Shown here: in pieces, positions 18,124 to 29,304 of the stretch | Layout: each line of letters starts with the position of its first letter | Position numbering within the stretch: position 1 is the stretch's first letter | NCBI RefSeq assembly: GCF_025558425.1 | Contig: NZ_CP094718.1 | Span: 1,116,001-1,180,000 of the forward strand | From: Staphylococcus sp. IVB6240 | GTDB taxonomy: Bacteria > Bacillota > Bacilli > Staphylococcales > Staphylococcaceae | Reading direction: 5' to 3' | DNA length: 64,000 nt | Translations under genes and position numbers: made by a program | Notes under the pieces: generated by a model | The model's input: the letters and a program-made list of their open reading frames with translations, nothing else | Database searches by the model: none | What the model was told of the DNA's origin: nothing

Positions 18124-19098
18124 ATGTCCTATTTGCATGTTGTATATGGTGAAGTGCCAGAACTCGTAGATAAAGAAAGTGATCAACTGATCGATCAATA
18201 TTTAGAGAAGGCACCAAGAGATGATTTTAACTTTGTGAAATATAATTTATATGAGACAGAACTTAACGTTATTATGGAGGAGGCAATGACACTGCCGTTC
18301 TTCTCTGACAAAAAAGTCGTGTTAGTACAAAATAGTTATGTATTTACAGGAGAAAAAGTACCAAAAGGAATACAACCTAATATTGATGGTTTGATTCAAT
18401 TTATCGAAAATTATGATGGAGAGACACTAGTGATATTTCAAGTGAATGCAGTGAAGTTGGATGAACGAAAAAAGGTTGTAAAACAATTAAAAAAACATGC
18501 AACTTTAAAGAAAGTTGAACAATTTACAGAACAAGAAATGAAACAATGGGTTCAAACACAACTTCATGCACAGTTTAAAGATATTAAACAAGATGCTTTA
18601 GATGAACTTATCCAATTAACAGGAATTCATTATCGTATTGTTCAACAAGAACTTGAAAAAATCATTTTATTTATTGGAGATCAACCAGTTATTAATAAAA
18701 ATGATGTAGTAACGATTGTAAATAGAAGTTTGGAACAGAATGTCTTTTTATTAACGGAATACATCCAAAAAGGCCAGAAAGATCGTGCCATTCAACTGAT
18801 GAAAGATTTAATTCAATTAAAAGAAGAACCCATCAAGTTGTTAGCTTTAATCACCAGTAACTATCGTCTATACTATCAATCTTTAATTCTCAGTCAAAAG
18901 GGATATTCTCAGCAACAAATTGCGAAAACGGTCGGTGTTCATCCATACCGCGTAAAACTAGCCATGCAACAAACAAGAAAATATCAACTTCATCAATTAT
19001 TAGATATTATCAACGCATGTGCTGAAACAGATTATAAGCTAAAATCTTCATATATGGATAAGGTCCTGATTTTAGAGTTGTTTATATTAAGTCTATAA
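18124..19098 (+). CDS. holA: DNA polymerase III subunit delta
   Basis: Clamp-loader subunit that opens the beta clamp. Seen: the N-terminal YLHVVYGEVPELVDKESDQL, the acidic NFVKYNLYETEL, LPFFSDKKVVLV (clamp-binding region), and the C-terminal helical domain with ALITSNYRLYYQSLIL and DYKLKSSYMDKVLILELFIL; 324 aa. AAGGGAG lies before the ATG. A GC-rich hairpin follows. Confidence 0.94.
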   Translation: MSYLHVVYGEVPELVDKESDQLIDQYLEKAPRDDFNFVKYNLYETELNVIMEEAMTLPFFSDKKVVLVQNSYVFTGEKVPKGIQPNIDGLIQFIENYDGETLVIFQVNAVKLDERKKVVKQLKKHATLKKVEQFTEQEMKQWVQTQLHAQFKDIKQDALDELIQLTGIHYRIVQQELEKIILFIGDQPVINKNDVVTIVNRSLEQNVFLLTEYIQKGQKDRAIQLMKDLIQLKEEPIKLLALITSNYRLYYQSLILSQKGYSQQQIAKTVGVHPYRVKLAMQQTRKYQLHQLLDIINACAETDYKLKSSYMDKVLILELFILSL

Positions 19099-19102
19099 TA
19101 AA

Positions 19103-19142
19103 GAGGGGGTTGGGAGTTGCTTAAATAGTATCCCAGCCTCTC
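19103..19142 (+). terminator. Hairpin after holA
   Basis: GAGGGGGTTGGGA pairs with TCCCAGCCTCTC. No clear T run follows, so it is a weak intrinsic terminator or an RNA-stability element. Confidence 0.5.
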
Positions 19143-19157
19143 TAAATCTATTAAGAT

Positions 19158-19200
19158 AAAAAAAGACTTCTAACATTGAACAAGTTCAACATTAGAAGTC
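19158..19200 (-). terminator. Terminator of rpsT
   Basis: On the minus strand a 17-bp stem with two mismatches (GACTTCTAA..TTAGAAGTC on the outside) is followed by seven T residues. Confidence 0.9.
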
Positions 19201-19227
19201 ATATCACATAGTATGAATACTATGAAA

Positions 19228-19476
19228 TTATTTTGCTGACATTAATTTAGATTTCATTCTATCAGCTTTGTTAGAATGAATTAAATTCTTTTGCGCAGCT
19301 TTATCAATACGTTTGATTGCTTTGCTTACTAATTCTTGTTTATTGTCAGCATTAGTTTCGATTGCTTTTTTTGCATTTTTCACTGCAGAACGCATATCAT
19401 TTTTTTGTGAAATGTTTTGGCTCTCAGCTACTTGTGTCGTTTTAACACGTTTAATAGCAGATTTAATGTTTGGCAT
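19228..19476 (-). CDS. rpsT: 30S ribosomal protein S20
   Basis: Primary 16S rRNA-binding protein. Seen: MPNIKSAIKRVKTT at the start and NLIHSNKADRMKSKLM near the end; 82 aa, helical, Lys/Arg/Asn-rich. Start choice: on the minus strand TAGGAGGTG lies 7 bases before this ATG; a GTG three codons upstream falls in the ribosome binding site. Placed between holA and lepA on the opposite strand, as in other staphylococci. Confidence 0.96.
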   Translation of the reverse strand: MPNIKSAIKRVKTTQVAESQNISQKNDMRSAVKNAKKAIETNADNKQELVSKAIKRIDKAAQKNLIHSNKADRMKSKLMSAK

Positions 19477-19534
19477 GAAAGACACCTCCTAGAATCAACT
19501 TGGTATCAAAATAACTTTGATTACAACAAAATTT

Positions 19535-19563
19535 ATTCTATCAAATGTGTACACATTGTGCAA
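19535..19563 (-). promoter_or_regulatory. Promoter of rpsT with a palindromic spacer
   Basis: Minus strand: TTGCAC, 17-base spacer, TAGAAT. Most of the spacer is a perfect 14-base palindrome, AATGTGTACACATT (19544-19557), which could be an operator. Confidence 0.7.
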
Positions 19564-19637
19564 TCATTAATTATACAGTTCATCTTATTTTTTATTTTTA
19601 TGACTAAAAACATATTATAAAATGCTTATTCATGTAG

Positions 19638-19666
19638 TTGCAATTATGGCTTAAAAACGTTATCAT
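19638..19666 (+). promoter_or_regulatory. Promoter of lepA
   Basis: TTGCAA, 17-base spacer, TATCAT, about 55 bases before the lepA start. Confidence 0.6.
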
Positions 19667-19721
19667 AGCAAAGATGTAAGAGTTTATAAATCGGGAATAT
19701 AATGAAAGTGAGCAGGATGTT

Positions 19722-21545
19722 ATGAACAATAATGAACGTTTAAACAGACGTAAAAATATAAGAAATTTTTCGATCATTGCCCACATTGACCATGGTAAGT
19801 CAACATTGGCGGATCGAATTTTAGAAAATACAAAATCAGTAGAATCACGTGAAATGCAAGCACAATTACTAGATTCAATGGATTTAGAGCGTGAACGTGG
19901 TATTACCATTAAATTAAATGCCGTTCGTTTAAAATATGAAGCAAAAGATGGCGAAACATATACATTCCATTTAATTGATACACCTGGGCATGTCGACTTT
20001 ACATATGAAGTTTCTCGTTCATTAGCTGCATGTGAAGGTGCAATTTTAGTTGTGGATGCGGCACAAGGTATCGAAGCGCAAACTTTAGCAAATGTTTATC
20101 TTGCTTTAGATAATGACCTTGAATTAATTCCTGTTATCAACAAAATTGATTTACCTGCTGCTGAGCCGGAACGTGTAAAACAAGAAGTAGAAGATGTGAT
20201 TGGCTTAGATAAAGATGATGCTGTCTTAGCAAGTGCGAAGTCTAATATCGGTATCGATGAGATTTTAGAAAAGATTGTTGAAATCGTCCCAGCACCAGAT
20301 GGCGATCCTTCTGCACCTCTTAAAGCATTAATCTTTGACTCTGAATATGACCCATATCGTGGGGTTGTCTCTTCTATAAGAGTCGTTGACGGTGTTGTAA
20401 AAGCAGGAGACCGTATTAAAATGATGGCGACTGGTAAAAGCTTCGAAGTAACAGAAGTAGGGATCAATACGCCTAAACAATTACCCATTGATGAACTTAC
20501 AGTGGGTGATGTAGGTTATATTATTGCGAGTATTAAAAATGTGGATGATTCTCGTGTAGGTGATACAATTACGCATGAGGACAATCCAGCTTCTGAACCT
20601 TTACAAGGGTATAAAAAAATGAATCCAATGGTATATTGTGGTCTTTTCCCAATCGATAATAAAGATTACAATGATCTGCGTGAAGCGTTAGAAAAATTAC
20701 AGTTGAACGATGCTTCTCTAGAATTTGAACCTGAATCATCAAAAGCACTGGGCTTTGGTTATCGTACAGGTTTCTTAGGTATGCTGCATATGGAAATTAT
20801 TCAAGAACGTATTGAACGTGAATTTGGCATAGAGTTAATTGCCACAGCGCCATCTGTAATTTATACAGTTGTGTTGAGAAATGGCGAATCAATTAAAGTG
20901 GATAACCCTGCGCAAATGCCTGACCGTGATCAAATTGAAAAAGTATTTGAACCATACGTACGTGCAACAATGATGGTACCAAATGATTATGTGGGTGCTG
21001 TAATGGAACTATGTCAACGTAAGCGTGGTCAATTTATCACAATGGATTATTTAGATGATATCCGAGTAAGTATTGTTTACGAACTACCATTATCAGAAGT
21101 TGTATTTGATTTCTTTGATCAGTTGAAATCGAATACAAAAGGTTATGCGTCATTTGACTATGAATTCATTGAAAACAAAGAAAGTAATCTTGTTAAAATG
21201 GATATTTTATTAAATGGTGATAAAGTAGATGCCTTAAGCTTTATTGTGCACCGTGATTTTGCATATGAACGTGGTAGAGTGCTTGTTGAAAAATTAAAAA
21301 CGTTGATCCCTAGACAACAATTCGAAGTACCGGTACAAGCAGCGATTGGTCAAAAAATCGTGGCACGTACAAATATCAAATCAATGGGTAAAAACGTACT
21401 TTCAAAATGTTACGGTGGGGATATTAGCCGTAAACGTAAGTTGCTTGAAAAACAAAAAGCTGGTAAAGCGAAGATGAAGGCCGTTGGTAGTGTTGAAATT
21501 CCACAAGATGCCTTCTTAGCAGTTCTAAAAATGGATGACGAATAA
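19722..21545 (+). CDS. lepA: Elongation factor 4 (LepA)
   Basis: Ribosome-associated GTPase affecting initiation and elongation under stress. Seen: G1 [13 protein letters not shown], the switch region RERGITIK, G3 DTPGHVDF, G4 [11 protein letters not shown], and the LepA-specific C-terminal domain ending in [21 protein letters not shown] (positions 21408-21467). The 607 aa length is standard. GCAGGATG precedes the ATG. Confidence 0.97.
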   Translation: MNNNERLNRRKNIRNFSIIAHIDHGKSTLADRILENTKSVESREMQAQLLDSMDLERERGITIKLNAVRLKYEAKDGETYTFHLIDTPGHVDFTYEVSRSLAACEGAILVVDAAQGIEAQTLANVYLALDNDLELIPVINKIDLPAAEPERVKQEVEDVIGLDKDDAVLASAKSNIGIDEILEKIVEIVPAPDGDPSAPLKALIFDSEYDPYRGVVSSIRVVDGVVKAGDRIKMMATGKSFEVTEVGINTPKQLPIDELTVGDVGYIIASIKNVDDSRVGDTITHEDNPASEPLQGYKKMNPMVYCGLFPIDNKDYNDLREALEKLQLNDASLEFEPESSKALGFGYRTGFLGMLHMEIIQERIEREFGIELIATAPSVIYTVVLRNGESIKVDNPAQMPDRDQIEKVFEPYVRATMMVPNDYVGAVMELCQRKRGQFITMDYLDDIRVSIVYELPLSEVVFDFFDQLKSNTKGYASFDYEFIENKESNLVKMDILLNGDKVDALSFIVHRDFAYERGRVLVEKLKTLIPRQQFEVPVQAAIGQKIVARTNIKSMGKNVLSKCYGGDISRKRKLLEKQKAGKAKMKAVGSVEIPQDAFLAVLKMDDE

Positions 21546-21556
21546 TGAATATAAAG

Positions 21557-21597
21557 CTCCCAGTCACTTGCATGACATTGTGACTTGGGAGTTTATT
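21557..21597 (+). terminator. Terminator after lepA
   Basis: CTCCCAGTCAC pairs with GTGACTTGGGAG (one bulged T), followed by TTTATTT. It lies just before the hemW ribosome binding site, so hemW is probably expressed by readthrough or from an unseen promoter. Confidence 0.75.
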
Positions 21598-21614
21598 TCG
21601 TAGGAGGATGACTC

Positions 21615-22736
21615 ATGCAAAAAGTAAAAAGCGCTTATATTCACATACCTTTCTGCGCAAAAATTTGTACTTATTGTGATTTTAATAAGTATTTTATACA
21701 ACACCAACCTGTTGATGATTATTTAACAAGCTTGATTACGGAAATGTCTTGGGTCGGTAAACAAAAATTATCCACGATGTTTGTGGGTGGTGGGACGCCG
21801 ACAGCACTTTCTGAAGCACAGTTAGAGCGATTATTAGTGGCAATACAAAAACAATTTGATATTACTGACGAATATACTTTTGAAGCAAATCCAGATGAAT
21901 TAACTGAAGGGAAAGTAGCGTTGCTTAAAAAATATGGTGTGAATCGCTTATCATTAGGTGTTCAAACCTTTGATGAGGACTTACTTAAAGTATTAGGGCG
22001 TAGTCATCAACGTGAAGATATTTATTCAGCTGTAGAAAATGCGCGTAAATATCAAATTTCTTCTATCAGTATTGATTTGATGTATCAACTCCCTGGACAG
22101 ACGATGACGCAGTTTGAAGAAAGTCTTGAGGAGGCGCTTTCTCTAAATATTGATCATATCTCAAGTTATGGTCTGATATTAGAAAAACAAACACAATTTT
22201 ATAACTTGTATCAACGTGGAGAATTAAATGAACCAGATGAAGATCTTGGTGCAGAGATGTATCATTTTATGATTGAAAAGTTAGGACAGCATGGATTTAA
22301 GCAATATGAGATTTCTAACTTTGCACGTGAAGGCCATTCATCTGCTCATAACAAAGTTTATTGGAAAAATGAAAACTATTATGGTTTTGGAGCGGGTGCT
22401 AGCGGTTATGTAAATGGCGTGAGGTATTCTAATACCAATCCTGTAAATCATTACATTGAACAGGTTTCACAAAACAAAAGACCGGTTCGTACGGAAGAGA
22501 CTTTGACAAAACAAGAGAAAATGGAAGAAGAAATGTTTCTAGGATTACGTATGAATGAGGGTGTTGAAAAATCACGTTTTAATAAAAAATATCATATTGA
22601 ACTCTTAAATTATTATCAAGATGAAATAGAGGACTTAAAAGCTAAAAATTTAATCTATGAAACGCCAACACACATTGCCTTAACAGAAGAGGGAAGAGTG
22701 ATTGGAAACTATGTTTTTGAGGCTTTTATCAAATAA
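21615..22736 (+). CDS. hemW: Radical SAM protein HemW (HemN-like)
   Basis: Heme-binding radical SAM protein, proposed heme chaperone; often misannotated as coproporphyrinogen oxidase. Seen: the cluster motif CAKICTYCDF (CxxxCxxC) near residue 14, FVGGGTPTALS, and NRLSLGVQTFD; no N-terminal extension of the HemN type. 373 aa. TAGGAGGATG precedes the ATG. Confidence 0.92.
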   Translation: MQKVKSAYIHIPFCAKICTYCDFNKYFIQHQPVDDYLTSLITEMSWVGKQKLSTMFVGGGTPTALSEAQLERLLVAIQKQFDITDEYTFEANPDELTEGKVALLKKYGVNRLSLGVQTFDEDLLKVLGRSHQREDIYSAVENARKYQISSISIDLMYQLPGQTMTQFEESLEEALSLNIDHISSYGLILEKQTQFYNLYQRGELNEPDEDLGAEMYHFMIEKLGQHGFKQYEISNFAREGHSSAHNKVYWKNENYYGFGAGASGYVNGVRYSNTNPVNHYIEQVSQNKRPVRTEETLTKQEKMEEEMFLGLRMNEGVEKSRFNKKYHIELLNYYQDEIEDLKAKNLIYETPTHIALTEEGRVIGNYVFEAFIK

Positions 22737-22768
22737 AACATAGAAAATAAAGAAACGTAAGCTTTAAC

Positions 22769-22785
22769 ATTGACTTACTTTGACC
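22769..22785. promoter_or_regulatory. CtsR operator of the dnaK operon
   Basis: On the minus strand GGTCAAA-GTA-AGTCAAT, a direct heptad repeat matching the CtsR consensus (GGTCAAA-N3-GGTCAAA) at 12 of 14 positions. It overlaps the likely -35, TTGACT at 22770-22775. Dual CtsR/HrcA control of this operon is known in S. aureus. Confidence 0.8.
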
Positions 22786-22803
22786 TTTTTGATAAATTAT
22801 AAT
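22770..22803 (+). promoter_or_regulatory. Heat-shock operon promoter region
   Basis: TTGACT at 22770-22775 is followed at 17 bases by TAAATT, running into TATAAT at 22798-22803. The exact -10 is uncertain. It is flanked by the CtsR site and the CIRCE element. Confidence 0.6.
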
Positions 22804-22829
22804 TAGCACTTGATATAAATGAGTGCTAA
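22803..22829. promoter_or_regulatory. CIRCE element (HrcA operator)
   Basis: TTAGCACTT-N9-GAGTGCTAA; only one base of the left arm departs from the consensus inverted repeat. It lies 12 bases before the hrcA start. Confidence 0.97.
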
Positions 22830-22841
22830 TGAGGTGGAAAC

Positions 22842-23831
22842 ATGATTACTCAAAGGCAAATAAGTATTTTAAATGCAATTGTTGAAGATTATGTTGAATT
22901 AGGCCAACCCATTGGTTCAACCACATTAATAAAGCGACATAACGTTCAAGTAAGTCCAGCTACAATTCGAAATGAAATGAAGTTACTGGAAGAAAATCGT
23001 TTGATTGAAAAGACGCATTCATCATCTGGGCGTGTCCCATCTGAAGCTGGTTTTCGACTTTATGTGAATCAGTTATTACAGCAAAAAAATGTGAATGAAC
23101 CTCAAAGCAAACTAAATCTGAACACATTGTTTAGTGAGAATCATTTTGATATTTCTACTACGCTAAATCGTCTCGCACAATTGTTTTCAGACCGAACGCA
23201 TTATACGACGATTGTAGTAGGTCCTGATCATAGCAAGTCACCGATTATTGATGCCCATTTGATTAAGGTTAATCCACAACATCTCATCGTGGTATTAATA
23301 TATCAAACAGGTCATGTCAAACACCTACATTTGTCATCAAGCGTTGCTGTTGAAGATAAAACAGTTATTAAAATATCTAATTATATTTCAAAAAATCTTG
23401 AAGTATTTCTAAATAACGGTCAACAACAGCATATCGATACGTATCGACTGATGGGGTTTGATGATGATGAGGTGACAGTCCTATTACAGGTATACTATTT
23501 ATTGCGGAAACATTTAAATTCCGAATCATCACGTATCTATTTAGGTGGTAAACATCAATTGATAGAAAGACTAGATGAGACAACTGTGACATCGATACAA
23601 CCTATATTAAAGTATGTTGAATCTGGTAAGATTACACAATTAATCGATCAAATATCTGATGCACCTATTCATATTAGTATCGGTTCTGAAATTGATCAGA
23701 ACTTACAAGGGATTGCGATAGTGACCAGACCTTATACACTTACAAATGATATAGAAGGTCACATAGCAGTCGTTGGCCCAACAGCAATGCGTTATCAAAA
23801 TGTGATACAATTGCTAAGTCAAACGAGATAA
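22842..23831 (+). CDS. hrcA: Heat-inducible transcription repressor HrcA
   Basis: Represses the dnaK and groE operons by binding CIRCE; its activity depends on GroEL. Seen: N-terminal winged helix ITQRQISILNAIVEDYVELGQPIGSTTL, the recognition stretch SPATIRNEMKLLEE, SSGRVPSEAGFRLYVN, and the C-terminal GPTAMRYQNVIQLL; 329 aa. First gene of the operon and autoregulated through the CIRCE just upstream. Confidence 0.97.
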   Translation: MITQRQISILNAIVEDYVELGQPIGSTTLIKRHNVQVSPATIRNEMKLLEENRLIEKTHSSSGRVPSEAGFRLYVNQLLQQKNVNEPQSKLNLNTLFSENHFDISTTLNRLAQLFSDRTHYTTIVVGPDHSKSPIIDAHLIKVNPQHLIVVLIYQTGHVKHLHLSSSVAVEDKTVIKISNYISKNLEVFLNNGQQQHIDTYRLMGFDDDEVTVLLQVYYLLRKHLNSESSRIYLGGKHQLIERLDETTVTSIQPILKYVESGKITQLIDQISDAPIHISIGSEIDQNLQGIAIVTRPYTLTNDIEGHIAVVGPTAMRYQNVIQLLSQTR

Positions 23832-23876
23832 AACAATTCAAGTACACATACAAAAAAGTGTCGCGGAGGTTTGGAA

Positions 23877-24467
23877 ATGCCAGAAGATAAAGAATTACGT
23901 GAAGAAGTTAACGAAGAAACAACTGAAGAAACTGTCGACCCTAATACAGTAGAAGATGAAAATGTTGATACTCAAGAAACTGTAGAGGAAACAGAAACTG
24001 CAAGTGAACCTACTTTAGAACAACAAGTGGAAACTTTAAAATCTGAAGTAGAAGCTGCTCAAGAAAAATATTTGAGATTATATGCAGAATTTGAAAATTA
24101 CAAACGCCGTATTCAAAATGAAGCGGATATTCAAAAAACATACCGTGCGCAATCAGTATTAACAGATGTGTTACCAACACTTGATAATATTGAAAGAGCG
24201 CTACAAATAGAAGGCGATGACGAATCATTCGTTTCACTAAAAAAAGGTGTACAAATGGTTTATGATAGTCTCATTAAAGCACTTGAAGATAATGGATTAG
24301 AGCGTATCAAAGCAGAGGGTGAACAATTCGATCCGAACTATCACCAAGCTGTTATTCAAGACGACAATCCAGAATTTGAATCTGGTGCAGTAACTGAAGA
24401 ATTGCAATTAGGATATAAATTAAAAGACCGCGTATTACGCGCATCAATGGTTAAAGTAAATCAATAA
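23877..24467 (+). CDS. grpE: Nucleotide exchange factor GrpE
   Basis: Releases ADP from DnaK. Seen: an acidic Glu/Thr-rich N terminus (1-50), a long coiled coil, [13 protein letters not shown], and the beta domain with [12 protein letters not shown] and [12 protein letters not shown]; 196 aa. Start choice: GGAGG (23865-23869) is 7 bases before ATG 23877. The TTG at 23871 is too close to it. Confidence 0.96.
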   Translation: MPEDKELREEVNEETTEETVDPNTVEDENVDTQETVEETETASEPTLEQQVETLKSEVEAAQEKYLRLYAEFENYKRRIQNEADIQKTYRAQSVLTDVLPTLDNIERALQIEGDDESFVSLKKGVQMVYDSLIKALEDNGLERIKAEGEQFDPNYHQAVIQDDNPEFESGAVTEELQLGYKLKDRVLRASMVKVNQ

Positions 24468-24470
24468 TTT

Positions 24471-24499
24471 TTGACGAAAAACGATCATTTATGTAAAAT
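24471..24499 (+). promoter_or_regulatory. Possible internal promoter of dnaK
   Basis: TTGACG, 17-base spacer, TAAAAT, in the 64-base gap between grpE and dnaK. Without an obvious CIRCE or CtsR site it could supply constitutive DnaK. Confidence 0.6.
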
Positions 24500-24513
24500 A
24501 ACATTGTTTGTAA

Positions 24514-26355
<1,842 letters not shown>

Positions 26356-26389
26356 TAGATCATAATAGATTGACTGTAATCAGTCGCTC

Positions 26390-26430
26390 AAAGGGGCTAG
26401 GACAATCATCGTCCCAGCTCCTTTTACTTT
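26390..26430 (+). terminator. Partial terminator between dnaK and dnaJ
   Basis: AAAGGGGCTAGGAC pairs with GTCCCAGCTCCTTTT, followed by a T-rich stretch. As dnaJ follows without an obvious promoter, it probably lowers expression of the distal genes. Confidence 0.75.
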
Positions 26431-26473
26431 AGTGTCTACAATCTAAATTGAATGAGTAAAAGGAGAGATAGCA

Positions 26474-27610
26474 TTGGCGAAAAGAGACTATTATGAAGTC
26501 CTAGGAATTTCGAAGAGTGCTTCGAAAGATGAAATAAAACGAGCTTACCGTAAATTGTCAAAAAAGTATCATCCGGATATTAATAAAGAAGAAGGCGCGG
26601 ATGAGAAGTTCAAGGAAATAAGTGAAGCTTATGAAGTATTAAGTGATGAGAATAAACGTGCTAACTATGATCAATTCGGTCATGCAGGTGCACAAGGTGG
26701 ATTCGGTCAAGGTGGCTTTGGTGGCCAAGACTTCTCAGGCTTTGGCGGTGGTGGCTTTGAAGATATCTTCAGTTCTTTCTTCGGTGGCGCACAACGTCAA
26801 CGAGATCCAAACGCCCCACGTAAAGGTGATGACCTTCAATACACAATGACTGTTTCGTTTGAAGAAGCTATTTTTGGTACAAAGAAAGAAATATCAGTAA
26901 GAAAAGAAGTAGTTTGTCATACATGCGATGGTGAAGGTGCGAAACCTGGTACGAAAAAACATACATGCAGCTATTGTAATGGTTCTGGTCACGTATCAGT
27001 TGAGCAAAATACAATCTTAGGACGTGTCCGCACACAACAAGTATGTCCTGAATGTAACGGGACAGGTCAAGAATTTGATGAGCCATGTCCAACATGTCAT
27101 GGTAAGGGTACAGAAGTTAAAACAGTTAAACTTGAAGTGACAGTTCCAGAAGGTGTCGACAATGACCAACAAATTCGCTTGTCTGGTCAAGGCTCACCTG
27201 GTGAAAATGGTGGACCAGCTGGCGACTTATATGTTGTATTCCGTGTAGAGCCATCTGATAAATTTACACGTGAAGGTGACGATGTGTATTATCAACATAC
27301 AATCAACTTTGCACAAGCAGCATTAGGTGATGAAGTGAAAATCCCAACATTAAACGGCCAAGGCATGTTAACAATTCCAGCAGGTACTCAATCAGGTAAA
27401 CAGTTCCGCTTAAAAGGCAAAGGTGTTAAAAACGTGCATGGTTATGGTTATGGTGACCTATTTATTAATATTAAAGTCCATACACCTACAAAACTAAATG
27501 ATCGCCAAAAAGAATTATTAAAAGCTTTTGCTGAAGAAAGTGGCGATGAAATCAATGAACAACCAAGCAATTTCAAAGATAAAGCACGTCGTTTCTTTAA
27601 GGGAGATTAA
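26474..27610 (+). CDS. dnaJ: Co-chaperone DnaJ (Hsp40)
   Basis: Delivers substrates to DnaK and stimulates its ATPase. Seen: the J domain with HPD in [11 protein letters not shown], a Gly/Phe-rich region (about 75-115), four zinc repeats of CxxCxGxG form ([32 protein letters not shown]), and the two C-terminal beta domains; 378 aa. Start codon is TTG, 7 bases after AGGAGA; no ATG is suitably placed. Confidence 0.97.
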   Translation: MAKRDYYEVLGISKSASKDEIKRAYRKLSKKYHPDINKEEGADEKFKEISEAYEVLSDENKRANYDQFGHAGAQGGFGQGGFGGQDFSGFGGGGFEDIFSSFFGGAQRQRDPNAPRKGDDLQYTMTVSFEEAIFGTKKEISVRKEVVCHTCDGEGAKPGTKKHTCSYCNGSGHVSVEQNTILGRVRTQQVCPECNGTGQEFDEPCPTCHGKGTEVKTVKLEVTVPEGVDNDQQIRLSGQGSPGENGGPAGDLYVVFRVEPSDKFTREGDDVYYQHTINFAQAALGDEVKIPTLNGQGMLTIPAGTQSGKQFRLKGKGVKNVHGYGYGDLFINIKVHTPTKLNDRQKELLKAFAEESGDEINEQPSNFKDKARRFFKGD

Positions 27611-27612
27611 AA

Positions 27613-28545
27613 ATGAATTGGATTGAATTATCAGTTACGGTAAACGAAGATGCTGAAGCCATTGTTTCTAATGTATTACAAGACTTCGGTTCAAATGGTG
27701 TCGCAATAGAGGACTCAAATGAAGTCAATAAAGAGAGAGAAGATAGATTTGGTGAAGTTTTTGATTTAAACCCTTCTGATTATCCTGATACACACATGGT
27801 AATAAAGGGTTACTACACAGAAATGCAAGCTGATAACGCTTTTGTTGAACGTTTAAAGGAAAAGCTATCATCAATTGAAGAAATTGACACAAATATTTTA
27901 CAGGTATCCACAAAGGTGATTGAAGAATCGGATTGGGAGAATGAATGGAAAAACTATTTCCATCCATTCCAAGCATCAGAGAAGTTCTTTATTGTGCCAA
28001 GCTGGGAGACGGTATCACAGGATAGCGATTTCCTATATATTGAATTAGATCCAGGTATGGCTTTCGGTACAGGTGATCATCCGACAACTAGCCTTTGCTT
28101 AAAAGCGATTGAACGTGTTGTAAAGCCGCATCATTCTGTCATTGATGTAGGGACAGGCTCAGGTATCTTAAGTATTGCGTCACATCTCATTGGTGCCAAG
28201 TCAGTTAAAGCGATTGATTTAGATGAGATGGCTGTGAAAGTCGCAAAAGATAATTTCGAGAAAAATGGTTGTGCTAGTGAAATAGAAACAGCAACTGGGA
28301 ACTTATTAACAAACGAAACTGCACAATATGATGTTGTTATTGCGAATATATTACCTCACATTATTGAATTGATGATTGAAGATAGTTATGAACGATTAAA
28401 TCCATCTGGTTATTTTATTACATCTGGGATAATTGAAGAGAAAAGCGAGTCAATTCAATCGCAAATGAAAGACGTCGGCTATGAAATCATTGATGTCCAA
28501 CATGATAATGGTTGGGTTTGTATTACTGGACAGAAGGTGAGTTAA
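27613..28545 (+). CDS. prmA: Ribosomal protein L11 methyltransferase
   Basis: Trimethylates ribosomal protein L11. Seen: N-terminal substrate domain starting [10 protein letters not shown], the linker [18 protein letters not shown], the SAM motif [13 protein letters not shown], and the NILPHII active-site stretch; 310 aa. Begins 2 bases after dnaJ and lies in the heat-shock operon as in other Firmicutes. Confidence 0.95.
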   Translation: MNWIELSVTVNEDAEAIVSNVLQDFGSNGVAIEDSNEVNKEREDRFGEVFDLNPSDYPDTHMVIKGYYTEMQADNAFVERLKEKLSSIEEIDTNILQVSTKVIEESDWENEWKNYFHPFQASEKFFIVPSWETVSQDSDFLYIELDPGMAFGTGDHPTTSLCLKAIERVVKPHHSVIDVGTGSGILSIASHLIGAKSVKAIDLDEMAVKVAKDNFEKNGCASEIETATGNLLTNETAQYDVVIANILPHIIELMIEDSYERLNPSGYFITSGIIEEKSESIQSQMKDVGYEIIDVQHDNGWVCITGQKVS

Positions 28546-28547
28546 TC

Positions 28548-29300
28548 ATGCAACGTTATTTTTTAAATGAAAACGCTGAGAGTCATCAGCGTTTTTTTAT
28601 CACAGATAAAGATGATATACATCATATGTCAAAAGTGATGCGCTATACTGAAGGCGATCATATCATCATTAATTTTAATAATAGACAAACATTCGAAGTT
28701 GAAATCATACAAATCGACAACAAATCAATAGAAATCGAGACAATTGAACAACTGGAAATTGAAACAGAAATGCCAGTGTCGATTACGATTGCCAGTGGAT
28801 TAATCAAGTCTGATAAATATGAGTGGCTGATCCAAAAGGCGACAGAAATGGGTGCAAATGATTTGATTGCCGTTCAAATGGATCGTTCAGTCGTAAAATT
28901 AAATGACCAAAAAGCATCAAAAAAATTAGATAGATGGCAAAAAATAATCAAAGAAGCTGCAGAACAAAGCTATCGACAACTTATTCCAAACATAAAATAT
29001 TACTCGAATTTAAAATATGTATATGATATGATTAGTGAATATGATTATATTCTAATGGCATACGAAGAACAGGCAAAAAAAGGTGAGTCATCACAATTTA
29101 AAAAGATGCTTACACAGCTTAAACCAAACGATAAAGTACTTCTCTTGTTTGGGCCAGAAGGTGGCTTTAGTGAAGAGGAAGTGGCATTATTTGAATCCAA
29201 TGCACATATTGTTGGCTTAGGACCGCGTATTCTTCGTGCTGAAACAGCTCCGCTCTATGCGTTGAGTGCCATTAGTTACGAAATAGAATTAATGAGGTGA
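28548..29300 (+). CDS. rsmE: 16S rRNA m3U1498 methyltransferase
   Basis: Methylates U1498 of 16S rRNA. Seen: a SPOUT-class fold with LIKSDKYEWLIQKATEMGA, LLLFGPEGGFSEEE (knot), and LGPRILRAETAPLYALSAI at the C terminus; 250 aa. Start ATG 28548 lies behind AGAAGGTGA, 2 bases after prmA. Confidence 0.95.
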   Translation: MQRYFLNENAESHQRFFITDKDDIHHMSKVMRYTEGDHIIINFNNRQTFEVEIIQIDNKSIEIETIEQLEIETEMPVSITIASGLIKSDKYEWLIQKATEMGANDLIAVQMDRSVVKLNDQKASKKLDRWQKIIKEAAEQSYRQLIPNIKYYSNLKYVYDMISEYDYILMAYEEQAKKGESSQFKKMLTQLKPNDKVLLLFGPEGGFSEEEVALFESNAHIVGLGPRILRAETAPLYALSAISYEIELMR

Positions 29301-29304
29301 AGTC

